A stretch of DNA of 61,693 nt from positions 64,544-126,236 of the forward strand of contig JAMPDE010000001.1 of the NCBI GenBank assembly GCA_023665825.1, in the 5' to 3' direction. Below the pieces are notes generated by a model. The model was not told where the DNA came from and did not search any database. It saw nothing but the letters and a program-made list of their open reading frames with translations. The translations under genes were made by a program, and so were the position numbers. Every line of letters starts with the position of its first letter. Positions within the stretch are counted from its first letter, which is position 1. Origin of the DNA: Alistipes senegalensis (GTDB lineage Bacteria; Bacteroidota; Bacteroidia; Bacteroidales; Rikenellaceae). Below, piece by piece: positions 54,695-61,693 of the stretch.

Positions 54695-57562
54695 ATGTTC
54701 CGTCCCGCATTTCGGCTCGGCCTCACCCTCCTGCTGTCGGCCGTGCTCGGCGACGCGGTTCTTGCGCAGGCACCCCACCCCGAACGCATCTATCTGTCGG
54801 GCACGGGGCTCGACGACGCGAAAACGTGGGAGTTCCGCTGCACGGGCGGGCAGAACAGCGGCGCATGGCGCAAAATCCAAGTGCCCTGCAACTGGGAGTT
54901 GCAGGGCTTCGGCGACTACACCTACGGGCGCTGGTACGTGCACAAGGGCGCAACGCCGAGCGACGAACGGGGAACCTACCGCTATCGGTTCGAGGTGCCC
55001 AAAAGCTGGGCCGGACAGAGGGTGCGGCTGTGGTTCGACGGCGTGATGACCGACACCGAAGTATTCGTCAACGGCCAGTCGGCAGGCGAAACGCATCGGG
55101 GCGGGTTCTACCGTTTCGGGTACGACATCACGCCGCTCGTGCGGTTCGGCGGCCGCAATCTGCTGCAAGTCGAGGTCGCCAAACATTCGGCCGACAAGTC
55201 GGTCAATGCGGCCGAGCGCAAGGCCGACTGGTGGCTGTTCGGAGGCATCTACCGTCCGGTGTGGTTGGAGGTGGTGCCCGAAACGCACCTGCGCCACTGG
55301 GTACTCGATGCGCAGCAGGACGGCACCCTGCGCCTGCAAATCAAAACGGCAGGCGAGGCGAAAGGCCACTCGCTCCGCGTGTCGCTGACGCATTTGGCCG
55401 ACGGCACGGCCTTGCGCAACGAGAACGGCACGACCGCCGTCACGGTTCCGCTGACCGACACCGTCACGCTGGCGGAAAGCCGCTGGGCCGACGTGCGGCA
55501 ATGGACGCCCGAAACACCGCATCTCTACACGGCGAAACTCGAACTGCTCGACCCTGCGGGACGGACGGTGCAGACGCGTGAAGTCCGCACGGGATTCCGC
55601 ACGGTGGAATTCCGCCCGCACGACGGAATCTATCTGAACGGGACGAAGCTGGTGATGAAAGGCATCAACCGCCACTCGTTTTCGGTCGAGGGAGGCCGCA
55701 CGACCAGTACGGCAATGAGCCGTGCCGATGCGGAGCTTATCCGCGCCATGAACATGAACGCCGTGCGTTCGCACTACCCGCCCGACGAACATTTTCTGGA
55801 TATGTGCGACTCGCTGGGGCTGCTCTACATCGACGAATTGGCAGGCTGGCACGATGCCTACGGCACCGAAACGGGCCGCAAACTGCTGCGCGAAATGGTC
55901 GAACGCGACGTCAACCACCCCTGCATCGTGCTGTGGAGCAACGGCAACGAGGGAGGCTGGAACACGAAACTCGACCCGCTGTTCGCCCGTTACGACCCGT
56001 TGCAGCAGCGTCATGTCATCCACGCTTGGGCCGACTTCGACGGGTTGGACACCCACCACTACCCCGCCTATCTGACCGGTGTGGGACGGCTGACGAACGG
56101 CTACAAGGTTTTTCTGCCGACGGAGTTCATGCACTCGCTGTACGACGAAGGCGGCGGGGCCGGACTGCGCGATTTCTGGGACCGGTGGAGCACATCGCCC
56201 TATTTCGCGGGCGGATTCGTCTGGGCGTTCTGCGACGAAGCCCCGATACGTACCGACCGCAACGGCGAACTCGATTCCGACGGCTCGAATGCACCGGACG
56301 GTGTGCTGGGGCCCCGACGCGAAAAAGAGGGCAGCTACTACGCTATCCGCGAACAATGGTCGCCACTGCAAATCCGACCGTTCGCCGTGACGCCGCATTT
56401 CGACGGGTCGTTCCGCGTAACGAACGAATACCTCTATACGAATTTGGCCGACTGCCGCATGGAATACCGCATACTGCGCGCTCCGTCGCCCATGCAGGCT
56501 GATACAACGACGGTCATACTCGCTCGCGGCGAAGTGTCGCTGCCCGATGCAATGCCGGGCGAAAACCGCACAGCCCGATTCGCGCTGCCGAAGCGGTTTT
56601 TCGAGGGCGACCTGCTGGAGCTGGAAGCATTCGACCCCGCAGGCCGGAGCATCTGTACATGGAGCTATCCCGTGCGATTGGCAGGCTCCTATTTCGCACG
56701 TGAATACACGACGGATACGACGGCCGGAGCGGCCCGTGCGACGCAAAAAGACGACGAAATCGAGCTGAAAAGCGACGCTGTCAGCATCACGTTCGATGCG
56801 ACGACGGGGTTGCTGCGCACCGTCCGCCGAGCCGACGGCACGGAGATTCCGCTCACAAACGGGCCGGTGGCGGTCGGCATGAAAATGCGCTACGCACCGG
56901 AGCGGAGCACGCTCCGCAACACGCCGGAAGGAGCCGTCTACTGCGCCCGTTATCAGGGAGGCGCGGACTCGATCGTGTGGAAGCTGACGAACGACGGATT
57001 GCTGTACATGAATGCGCTGCTGCTGAACCGTGCGTCGGGCGGAAAGGGATTCGACGATGCGGTTTCGGATACGGAGGTGTACAATCTGGGGCTGACATTC
57101 ACCTACCCCGAAACGGCCTGCACGGGCATGCGCTGGCTGGGGCGCGGGCCGTATCGCGTGTGGAAAAACCGGCTGGCGGGAGCCCGCTACGGCATATGGC
57201 ACAAGGCGTACAACGACACCGTAACGGGCGAAAGTTTTCAAAATTTAGTCTATCCTGAATTCAAGGGTTATCATGGAAATCTCTACTGGGCGACCCTCGA
57301 AAATCCGACCGCCCCGCTGACGGTCTATGCGCAAAGCGACGGAATCTATCTACGGCTATTCACCCCGCGCGAACCGGCCGGTGCGGAACAGCGGTCGATG
57401 CCCGAATTTCCGGCGGGCGACCTCTCGTTTCTGCTGGACATTCCGGCCATCCACTCGTTCAAACCCATCGAGCAGCAGGGCCCGAACAGCCAACCGGGAA
57501 ATATCCGCATCAAGCGCGGCGACGAAGGGCTGCACCTGAATCTGGTGTTCGATTTCCGGTAA
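54695..57562 (+). CDS. GH2 beta-galactosidase
   Basis: A 955-residue exported LacZ-like enzyme (signal about 1-25). Order: sugar-binding jelly roll (about 50-220), immunoglobulin-like domain (about 225-330), TIM barrel (about 335-610) and C-terminal beta domains. The acid/base is Glu419 in SNGNEGG and the nucleophile is probably Glu477 in LPTEFMHS. It would remove beta-linked galactose from rhamnogalacturonan side chains. It starts 2 bases after the GH105 stop and is the last gene of the locus; the DGR genes beyond run in the opposite direction. Confidence 0.92.
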   Translation: MFRPAFRLGLTLLLSAVLGDAVLAQAPHPERIYLSGTGLDDAKTWEFRCTGGQNSGAWRKIQVPCNWELQGFGDYTYGRWYVHKGATPSDERGTYRYRFEVPKSWAGQRVRLWFDGVMTDTEVFVNGQSAGETHRGGFYRFGYDITPLVRFGGRNLLQVEVAKHSADKSVNAAERKADWWLFGGIYRPVWLEVVPETHLRHWVLDAQQDGTLRLQIKTAGEAKGHSLRVSLTHLADGTALRNENGTTAVTVPLTDTVTLAESRWADVRQWTPETPHLYTAKLELLDPAGRTVQTREVRTGFRTVEFRPHDGIYLNGTKLVMKGINRHSFSVEGGRTTSTAMSRADAELIRAMNMNAVRSHYPPDEHFLDMCDSLGLLYIDELAGWHDAYGTETGRKLLREMVERDVNHPCIVLWSNGNEGGWNTKLDPLFARYDPLQQRHVIHAWADFDGLDTHHYPAYLTGVGRLTNGYKVFLPTEFMHSLYDEGGGAGLRDFWDRWSTSPYFAGGFVWAFCDEAPIRTDRNGELDSDGSNAPDGVLGPRREKEGSYYAIREQWSPLQIRPFAVTPHFDGSFRVTNEYLYTNLADCRMEYRILRAPSPMQADTTTVILARGEVSLPDAMPGENRTARFALPKRFFEGDLLELEAFDPAGRSICTWSYPVRLAGSYFAREYTTDTTAGAARATQKDDEIELKSDAVSITFDATTGLLRTVRRADGTEIPLTNGPVAVGMKMRYAPERSTLRNTPEGAVYCARYQGGADSIVWKLTNDGLLYMNALLLNRASGGKGFDDAVSDTEVYNLGLTFTYPETACTGMRWLGRGPYRVWKNRLAGARYGIWHKAYNDTVTGESFQNLVYPEFKGYHGNLYWATLENPTAPLTVYAQSDGIYLRLFTPREPAGAEQRSMPEFPAGDLSFLLDIPAIHSFKPIEQQGPNSQPGNIRIKRGDEGLHLNLVFDFR

Positions 57563-57767
57563 ACGCAACCGACCGGAACGGCAGCGGCAGCACTACCGGC
57601 GGAACGGTAAGCCTATCCCGCCGCGCGCGGTCTCGGGCCGATGAATCTGACAGTCGGACGGCAAAAAATGCAGGGAAGATGCACCGACAAGCCACAGCGC
57701 ATACATTCGACCCGAAGTCGACCCCGTGCACCCGTCCGTATCGGCCCGAGCCGCGATGCGCGGAGTG

Positions 57768-59012
57768 CTATCGCTCGTCCTTGTCGTCCTCGAAAGGCAT
57801 CGTCCAACGGGGCAGGAAATGCTCCTTGATGACGGCCTTGCGGTAATTGCCGGAAAAGTCGAAGTATTTTTTCAGCGGCGATTTCTTGAATTGCGCCTGC
57901 AACAGGCGGAACGCCTTGAAGTGGATGAAATGGCCGCAATAGGAGTTCAGCACGGCGCGAATCTCGGTCAGCCGCGTGTAGGCGACCGCTCCGTGCCGGC
58001 ATTCGGCTTCCAGCTGGCTCATGCGCACGTGGAAGCGTTTGACCGACGATTTGGTGGCGTAGCGCCGGTAGGGTTTGACGTAAGCACCGAGAAAGGCCAC
58101 CCCGTAATTGTAGGGTTGGAGGACGATTTTCTTGGGATGCAGCGTGAGGTGCAGCTCCGACTGCAAAAACTCCTTCAAACGCACGATCAGCTCTTCGAGA
58201 TAGCGCCGGTCGGGATGGATGATGTAGAAATCGTCGACGTAGCGGCCGTAATAGCGGCAATGCAGCTCGCGCTTGACGAACTGGTCGAAGCGGTCGAGAA
58301 AGATGTTGCTGAACAGCTGCGATGTGATGTCGCCGATGGCCAGCCCGACACCTTCGGGGGTGTTGAAGAGGCTTTTCGAGGCGGGCAGGCCGTCCCAGTC
58401 GGAGGCGTGGCCCAGTACGTAGCAGCCGTCCGTCGGATTGCGGAACAGAATCAAGCTGATAAGGTAGTCAATCAATTCGCGGTCGAGCTTGTCGCACCAG
58501 CGCTGGCCGTCGGCCGCAGTTTTTTTCCAGCAGCGGTCGAGGCTCTGCATCAGCACGCGGTGCAGGATGCGTTTGTCGATGCTCATGAAATAGCCGCGCA
58601 GGTCGAGTTTCAGTACATAGGCCATGCGGGTGTAGTTGCGGGTGCAGCTGCGCAGGTTGTGTTGCAGGCGCTCGATGCCGACGAGCACGCCCTTGCCCTC
58701 GCGGCAGGAGTAGCTGTCGTAGATCATGCGCGCCTCGAACAGCGGGGCGATGTAATTGTACAGCAGACGGCACACGACGCGGTGTGCGAAAGGCGAAGCG
58801 AAAATTTCGCGTTTGACCGGCACGTCCGTGATGAAACAGATGGCCGGATTGGGACGGTACGTCCGGGCGACGATGCGATTGCAAAGCTCGACCAGATTGT
58901 GCTCGAAATCGAACTCGAATTTCAACTGGCTGCGCGTGTTGCGTTTGTGTTTGCGCGTGTCGAAATAGGCCCGAAACAGATCGTCCAGCAGTTCGGAATA
59001 GCTTTTTTTCAT
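57768..59012 (-). CDS. DGR reverse transcriptase
   Basis: A 414-residue reverse transcriptase from ATG 59012 (a TTG at 59036 is also in frame). It has group-II-intron-like motifs of the DGR clade: LKLDLRGYFMSIDK (residues 134-147, catalytic Asp137), LAIGDITSQLFSNIFLD (224-240), YGRYVDDFYIIH (255-266, catalytic Asp pair) and VAFLGAYVKPYRR (305-317). The IGxxxSQ form in place of QGxxxSP is the known DGR signature. With Avd it copies template-repeat RNA into cDNA with errors at adenines. It lies directly downstream of two template repeats on the same strand. There is no maturase or endonuclease domain, so it is not a group II intron. Confidence 0.95.
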   Translation of the reverse strand: MKKSYSELLDDLFRAYFDTRKHKRNTRSQLKFEFDFEHNLVELCNRIVARTYRPNPAICFITDVPVKREIFASPFAHRVVCRLLYNYIAPLFEARMIYDSYSCREGKGVLVGIERLQHNLRSCTRNYTRMAYVLKLDLRGYFMSIDKRILHRVLMQSLDRCWKKTAADGQRWCDKLDRELIDYLISLILFRNPTDGCYVLGHASDWDGLPASKSLFNTPEGVGLAIGDITSQLFSNIFLDRFDQFVKRELHCRYYGRYVDDFYIIHPDRRYLEELIVRLKEFLQSELHLTLHPKKIVLQPYNYGVAFLGAYVKPYRRYATKSSVKRFHVRMSQLEAECRHGAVAYTRLTEIRAVLNSYCGHFIHFKAFRLLQAQFKKSPLKKYFDFSGNYRKAVIKEHFLPRWTMPFEDDKDER

Positions 59013-59044
59013 AAATGCAGATTCTCTATTCAACAAGCAGCCGT

Positions 59045-59248
59045 AAATACTCGGACACAGCGCACCGAGAAGCCGTTCGCCCGGTTGTTGTTGTTGACCG
59101 GGTTCACTCCGCCGGAGTTGAAGTTCAAGTTCCCCGCGTTGACCTCCGACGAGTACGGCGAGCTACTCCAGTAGTTGCCATTCTCCCCGACGTTCGAGAC
59201 AGCCCCCGTCGAACTATTGAGGTATCCCGCAGCCGGCAGGTAACGCAT
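59045..59248 (-). repeat. DGR template repeat TR-A (RT-proximal)
   Basis: A 204-base block, read on the minus strand, ends 33 bases before the RT ATG. In the target frame it is open and unusually rich in AAY codons (14 Asn of 68), the classical mutable codons of DGR templates. Positions 59050-59134 align without gaps to the target's variable repeat at 61609-61693. Seven bases differ, and all seven are adenines here (20 of the 85 template bases are A; none of the 65 other bases differ). The 3' junctions differ (CGAGTATTT here, CGAGAATAAG in the target), as expected for template and acceptor initiation sites. The small open frame here is not a gene. Confidence 0.92.
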
Positions 59249-59384
59249 GAGAAATGTAACCGCTTGCTAAATTGGCGAAAGGGATTTCCGAAAGTAACGA
59301 ATCGGGAAAACCTTTCCGCAAATTGGTTTTTCAATACCGACGACCGCGCGACCGCCGCCCGCAGGAGACGATAGCGACCCGTTA

Positions 59385-59453
59385 CGCCGCCGGTGGGTTA
59401 CTGAATTTACAAGATACGCTCCCGCAGGTCTGTGACCGTGCGGAACTCCGATC
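59385..59453 (-). promoter_or_regulatory. Conserved block upstream of TR-A
   Basis: About 69 bases closely matching 59886-59955 upstream of TR-B, at the same relative position. Both contain CGTATCTT (minus strand), weakly like a TAnnTTTG box. The conserved block could be the template-RNA promoter or its 5' structured region. Confidence 0.45.
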
Positions 59454-59534
59454 CTGCTCTGCCTGAATAGAGAAGGTCTTGCATTCAGTCGCAATGAAAT
59501 CGAAAAAATAAGTCTTGTTTCCGGCCGCTCGCGC

Positions 59535-59738
59535 AAATACTCGGACACAGCGCACCGATAAGCCATTCGCCCGGTTCGTTGCGTTGACCGGGTTCACTCC
59601 ACCGGAGTTGAAGTTCAAGTTCCCCGCGTTGACCTCCGTCGAGTACGGCGAACTACTCCAGTAGTTGCCCTCTGTCCCGACGTTCGAGACAGCCCCCGTC
59701 TCACGGTGCAGGTAGCCCGCAGCCGGCAGGTAACGCAA
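59535..59738 (-). repeat. Second, diverged DGR template-like repeat TR-B
   Basis: 204 bases aligning gap-free with TR-A (offset 490) with 23 differences, 14 of them at non-adenines of TR-A. The AAC-rich stretch at codons 40-44 and 49 is unmutated, and the 3' junction is the template type (CGAGTATTT). It is therefore a template copy rather than a mutagenised variable repeat. It has 10 Asn codons against 14 in TR-A; codons 11-13, 22-23 and 53-54 have lost their adenine-rich form. It is not the source of the variable repeat at 61609-61693, which differs from it at several non-adenines. It may serve a target outside the window or be decaying. Confidence 0.8.
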
Positions 59739-59885
59739 AGAAAAGAAGTAACCGCTTGCTGAATCGGCCGAAGGACGACACGCCGGCGGAAAATGCCGGA
59801 CGCCGAACCTCGACGCGAACCGATTTGAGTACCGGCGGAGCGGCGGACAACGCCGTCGGACGACGGGCGCCGCAACCGATTTACG

Positions 59886-59955
59886 GCCGCCGGAGGGTTA
59901 CTGAATTTGCGAAGATACGCTTCCGACGGTGTCGTGACCGTGCGGAACTCCGATC
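59886..59955 (-). promoter_or_regulatory. Conserved block upstream of TR-B
   Basis: Counterpart of 59385-59453. With the shared GTAACCGCTTGCT motif beside each template's 5' side (about 59257 and 59748), it shows that a cassette of about 490 bases, not just the template, was duplicated in tandem. Confidence 0.5.
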
Positions 59956-59999
59956 TTCCGAATCGCTCGGAAACAAAGAACCTTTTTTCATTCGTGAGA

Positions 60000-60416
60000 T
60001 CATACGCCTTCCGTCGGATCGTCGTCCGGCGGGAGGGTGGAAGAAGCTACGTCGCGCACCCGTTTGAGCGTTTTGGCATGCCAAGCGGAGAGCTGCTTGG
60101 AAACGGACTCGACCTCGACGGCCAGCGTCTGGAAGAGTTCGGGGTTGATGTGGTGCAGATCGAACAGGATCCGAAACCGCGCCTTGATTCCCGGCAGCAA
60201 TTCGCGCGCCTGCCGCAAGGGGGTCACCTTGCGCTCGTCGGAGATGTAATGCGCCTTGTAAATCAAGACGAGAATCTCCAGAATGTCCTTTTTCAACGTC
60301 TCGACCAGCGTGAACTTGATGTCGCGCGGGACACTGCCGATGCTCTTGTCGCGGTAGATGTGCTGCAAGAGGTCGTAAGTGGCCTTGTAGACGGGCAAGT
60401 GATCGTATTCGGCCAT
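60000..60416 (-). CDS. avd: Avd-like DGR accessory protein
   Basis: A 138-residue all-alpha protein of the four-helix-bundle type found beside DGR reverse transcriptases (Avd, accessory variability determinant; related to 23S rRNA intervening-sequence proteins). Conserved-looking features are YKATYDLLQHIYRD near residue 10, a KFTLVETLKKDILEILVLIYKA helix of basic character, and a C-terminal helix ending before a disordered acidic tail. In characterised systems Avd forms a barrel-like pentamer that binds RT and template RNA and is required for mutagenic cDNA synthesis. It starts 5 bases after the MutS-like gene's stop, on the same strand, and precedes the template cassettes. Confidence 0.88.
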   Translation of the reverse strand: MAEYDHLPVYKATYDLLQHIYRDKSIGSVPRDIKFTLVETLKKDILEILVLIYKAHYISDERKVTPLRQARELLPGIKARFRILFDLHHINPELFQTLAVEVESVSKQLSAWHAKTLKRVRDVASSTLPPDDDPTEGV

Positions 60417-60421
60417 AGACG

Positions 60422-61225
60422 TCAGATTTTAAGGAGTTGTTTTTTCAATTCGGCGATGAACATCATGCACTCCATCGGGGTTTTGTCCGCCACCTCGAAT
60501 TTGCGCAGGGCATCGAGGCACTGCTCGGCCGAACCCGCAACGGGGCCACCGGAATCGACATTCGCGTCGGCAGTTTCCCGAACGGAACGGGTGAACCAGC
60601 GACCCAAACGCGTCCACCAATGCGGACGCGATACTTCGACGACAGAAACCGCACGGTCGGCGGGTGCCGGGTCTTCGGCGAAAGATCCGGCGGAAATTTC
60701 GGCGGATGTTTCGCAGGAAGTTCCGGCGGCCGCCGGGCGCGGGATGGTGATGCTGATGGGAAGTGCGGATTTCCAAGCGCGGAAATCGCTTTCGACGATC
60801 GGACGCGGCGCGGCGAAAACCATGCGCGTGGCCGATGACGCGTGCGGCACGGCCGATGCTCCCGCTGCGGAAGCGGCGGGGTCAGCGGACGCGACGCCCT
60901 CGTCGACGGCCGACAACGAAACGGCCTGCGCATCGGAAATGCAGGAATCCGATGAAGCGGCGGCGGCAGTGCCAGCGGCGTCGGAAATGTCGAGACGTTC
61001 GAGGCCCGCGAGGATACGGTCGGCCGCAATGGCCGGGAAACCTACCGATACGATGTCGCCACCAGCGAGCGTTTTCAGGATTTTGCGGGTGGGTTTGAAT
61101 GCACGGACTTGGGTGCACAAAACGTAGGCGGAACGCTCGTAGGCTTTCCAGAAAAGTCCTTCGCGGTACAAAACGACGCGATCGAAGTTGTCGGCTTCGG
61201 CGGCTATGAGTTGACGGCTCGTCAT
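60422..61225 (-). CDS. Putative MutS-like (MSL) DGR accessory protein
   Basis: A 267-residue protein. Residues about 8-75 (DNFDRVVLYREGLFWKAYER, AGGDIVSVGFPAIAADRIL) resemble the mismatch-recognition domain I of MutS, whose F-x-E lesion-reading region corresponds to the EGLFWKAYE segment. About 76-215 is a low-complexity Ala/Ser/Pro-rich linker. The last 35 residues (AEQCLDALRKFEVADKTPME and onward) form a helical tail. There is no ATPase domain, so it is not a repair MutS. A MutS-like accessory gene has been described beside some DGR RT genes. A role in recognising cDNA:DNA mismatches during mutagenic homing is plausible but inferred. It is coupled to avd (5-base gap). Confidence 0.65.
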   Translation of the reverse strand: MTSRQLIAAEADNFDRVVLYREGLFWKAYERSAYVLCTQVRAFKPTRKILKTLAGGDIVSVGFPAIAADRILAGLERLDISDAAGTAAAASSDSCISDAQAVSLSAVDEGVASADPAASAAGASAVPHASSATRMVFAAPRPIVESDFRAWKSALPISITIPRPAAAGTSCETSAEISAGSFAEDPAPADRAVSVVEVSRPHWWTRLGRWFTRSVRETADANVDSGGPVAGSAEQCLDALRKFEVADKTPMECMMFIAELKKQLLKI

Positions 61226-61257
61226 GGGACGCAGGTTTCTTCGGTTTGGTGTCGGTG

Positions 61258-61325
61258 TTAATTACTTACTTGCTCTGTAATAGTTATTATAATTACTACA
61301 TACAGAGCTGTAATAAGTAATTTAA
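61258..61325. promoter_or_regulatory. AT-rich imperfect dyad upstream of the DGR accessory operon
   Basis: In an otherwise GC-rich region, arms TAATTACTTACTTGCTCTGTA and TACAGAGC-TG-TAATAAGTAAT pair over 17 bases with a small bulge around an AT-rich centre. It lies 33-100 bases before the MutS-like gene's ATG, so it probably holds its promoter and an operator. Confidence 0.55.
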
Positions 61326-61458
61326 TAAAACCCTTTCGGATGACAGGCGGCGTTGAAACGGAGTGCCGTCACCCCGACGGAAGAAGCCTGCGAGAAGCGG
61401 CCGGACTCGTGAGTAAGTCGCTCGCGGACAGACGTCGAAAACGTCGTTTGCAGAATTG

Positions 61459-61487
61459 AAAAAATTTTTCGACCGGCTAACGCCGGT
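61459..61487 (-). terminator. Terminator of the DGR target gene
   Basis: On the minus strand ACCGGC-GTTA-GCCGGT forms a perfect 6-base stem, followed after CGAAAAA by TTTTTT. It lies about 117 bases past the target stop codon. A second perfect hairpin (9-base stem, 61495-61503 with 61511-61519) precedes it. Confidence 0.6.
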
Positions 61488-61557
61488 GTTCCCTCCGGCG
61501 GGCTTTCAATGCCCGCCGGAAAAAACAATCGGATGCGTTCGTTCCGCGAAATCCCTT

Positions 61558-61581
61558 CGCAGGGGCCGAAAGGCCCCCGCG
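61558..61581. promoter_or_regulatory. GC hairpin with GAAA loop just past the variable repeat
   Basis: GGGGCC (61562-61567), loop GAAA, GGCCCC (61572-61577), extended by three more pairs after one mismatch. Its inner stem ends 31 bases downstream of the variable-repeat end at 61609. DGR acceptor sites studied in Bordetella phage need a hairpin/cruciform with a four-base loop a short distance after the variable repeat. No T-run follows, so it is not a typical terminator. Confidence 0.65.
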
Positions 61582-61603
61582 AGCGGGTTCGCTTCACTCT
61601 CTC

Positions 61604-61693
61604 TTATTCTCGGACACAGCGCACCGAGAAGCCGTGCGCCCGGTTGCCGTTGTTGACCGGGTTCACTCCGCCGGAGAGGAAGTACAAGTACCC
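61604..61693 (-). CDS. DGR target protein, C-terminal end only (gene runs off the window)
   Basis: Only the last 29 codons are present; the stop is TAA at 61604-61606. The peptide ends GGVNPVNNGNRAHGFSVRC followed by VRE, the end of a C-type-lectin-like/FISUMP domain as in many DGR targets. It is itself the variable repeat: codons matching template Asn 40, 42, 44, 54 and 58 read Tyr, Tyr, Leu, Gly and His, each explained only by changes at template adenines. The gene starts beyond 61693, so signal peptide and other domains are unseen. It is probably a surface-displayed binding protein. Confidence 0.85.
   Translation of the reverse strand, partial: GYLYFLSGGVNPVNNGNRAHGFSVRCVRE
61609..61693 (-). 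repeat. DGR variable repeat (partial)
   Basis: 85 bases aligning gap-free with template 59050-59134. There are seven substitutions (plus-strand positions in the window's text T to G, C, C, A, G, A, A), all at template adenines. The 3' boundary lies at the CGAG just before the stop codon. The 5' part is outside the window. Confidence 0.92.

Noticed and set aside
57768-59012. Group II intron or retron RT
   Set aside because: No maturase/endonuclease domains, no intron RNA ends or msr-msd; the IGxxxSQ motif plus avd and template repeats point to a DGR.
59030-59248. Open frame over TR-A read as a small lectin-like gene
   Set aside because: It is the non-coding DGR template; it stays open because it mirrors the target frame. 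It has no signal or upstream domain.
59382-59738. Open frame over TR-B read as a gene or as a target gene's variable repeat
   Set aside because: Its adenine positions are not mutagenised at the AAC run, it has the template-type 3' junction, and no protein body precedes it. It is better explained as a second template.
61562-61577. GAAA-loop hairpin as the target's intrinsic terminator
   Set aside because: No T-run follows on the minus strand; a better terminator lies at 61459-61487.

Overview
The window looks like a chromosomal segment of a GC-rich gut Bacteroidales bacterium, most like Alistipes/Rikenellaceae (inferred from protein families and base composition, no search run). The signs are SusC/SusD pairs, a carbohydrate-degrading locus, lipoproteins with Bacteroidetes-style signals, weak ribosome-binding sites, and many promoters with the Bacteroidetes -7 box TAnnTTTG.

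Layout. (1) 1-3567: end of a mobile element next to tRNA-Ala(GGC), with a tyrosine recombinase, a small DUF2693-like gene and about 1.4 kb of non-coding DNA rich in palindromes and repeats. (2) 3692-29124: housekeeping genes. These include a peptide import/hydrolysis operon (OPT transporter, small membrane protein, pepT, nadE, DUF4923), an acyltransferase, asnS-rpoN-PAP2, a degenerate GH2-like protein overlapping rlmH, a TonB receptor with a lipoprotein, nadC, a DUF2156-GNAT fusion, an M16 protease with DUF456, panC-panD and fabI. (3) 29219-57562: a rhamnose/rhamnogalacturonan locus. It starts with a GH105 and the L-rhamnose operon (kinase, isomerase, symporter, aldolase, AraC regulator). SusC/SusD, a PL1 pectate lyase and a surface lipoprotein follow. 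It ends with an (alpha/alpha)6 hydrolase, a 2012-residue DUF4450-GH106 fusion, a second GH105 and a GH2 beta-galactosidase. Together these would import rhamnogalacturonan fragments, cut unsaturated uronate, rhamnose and galactose from them, and catabolise the rhamnose.

(4) 57768-61693, minus strand: a diversity-generating retroelement (DGR). It has a reverse transcriptase with DGR motifs, an Avd-like protein, a putative MutS-like accessory protein, and the 3' end of a target gene whose start lies beyond the window. Two template-repeat cassettes, tandemly duplicated and diverged, lie between avd and the RT. Over the 85 alignable bases the target's variable repeat differs from the RT-proximal template at seven positions, and all seven are adenines in the template sense. 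The second template differs from the first mostly at non-adenines and cannot be the source of this variable repeat. A GC hairpin with a GAAA loop lies just past the variable repeat, as in characterised DGR acceptor sites. The dual-template DGR is the most interesting system here.

Other points of interest are nine-G tracts inside the OPT transporter and SusC genes (possible phase variation), and a repeat array beside the integrase that looks like recombination half-sites.
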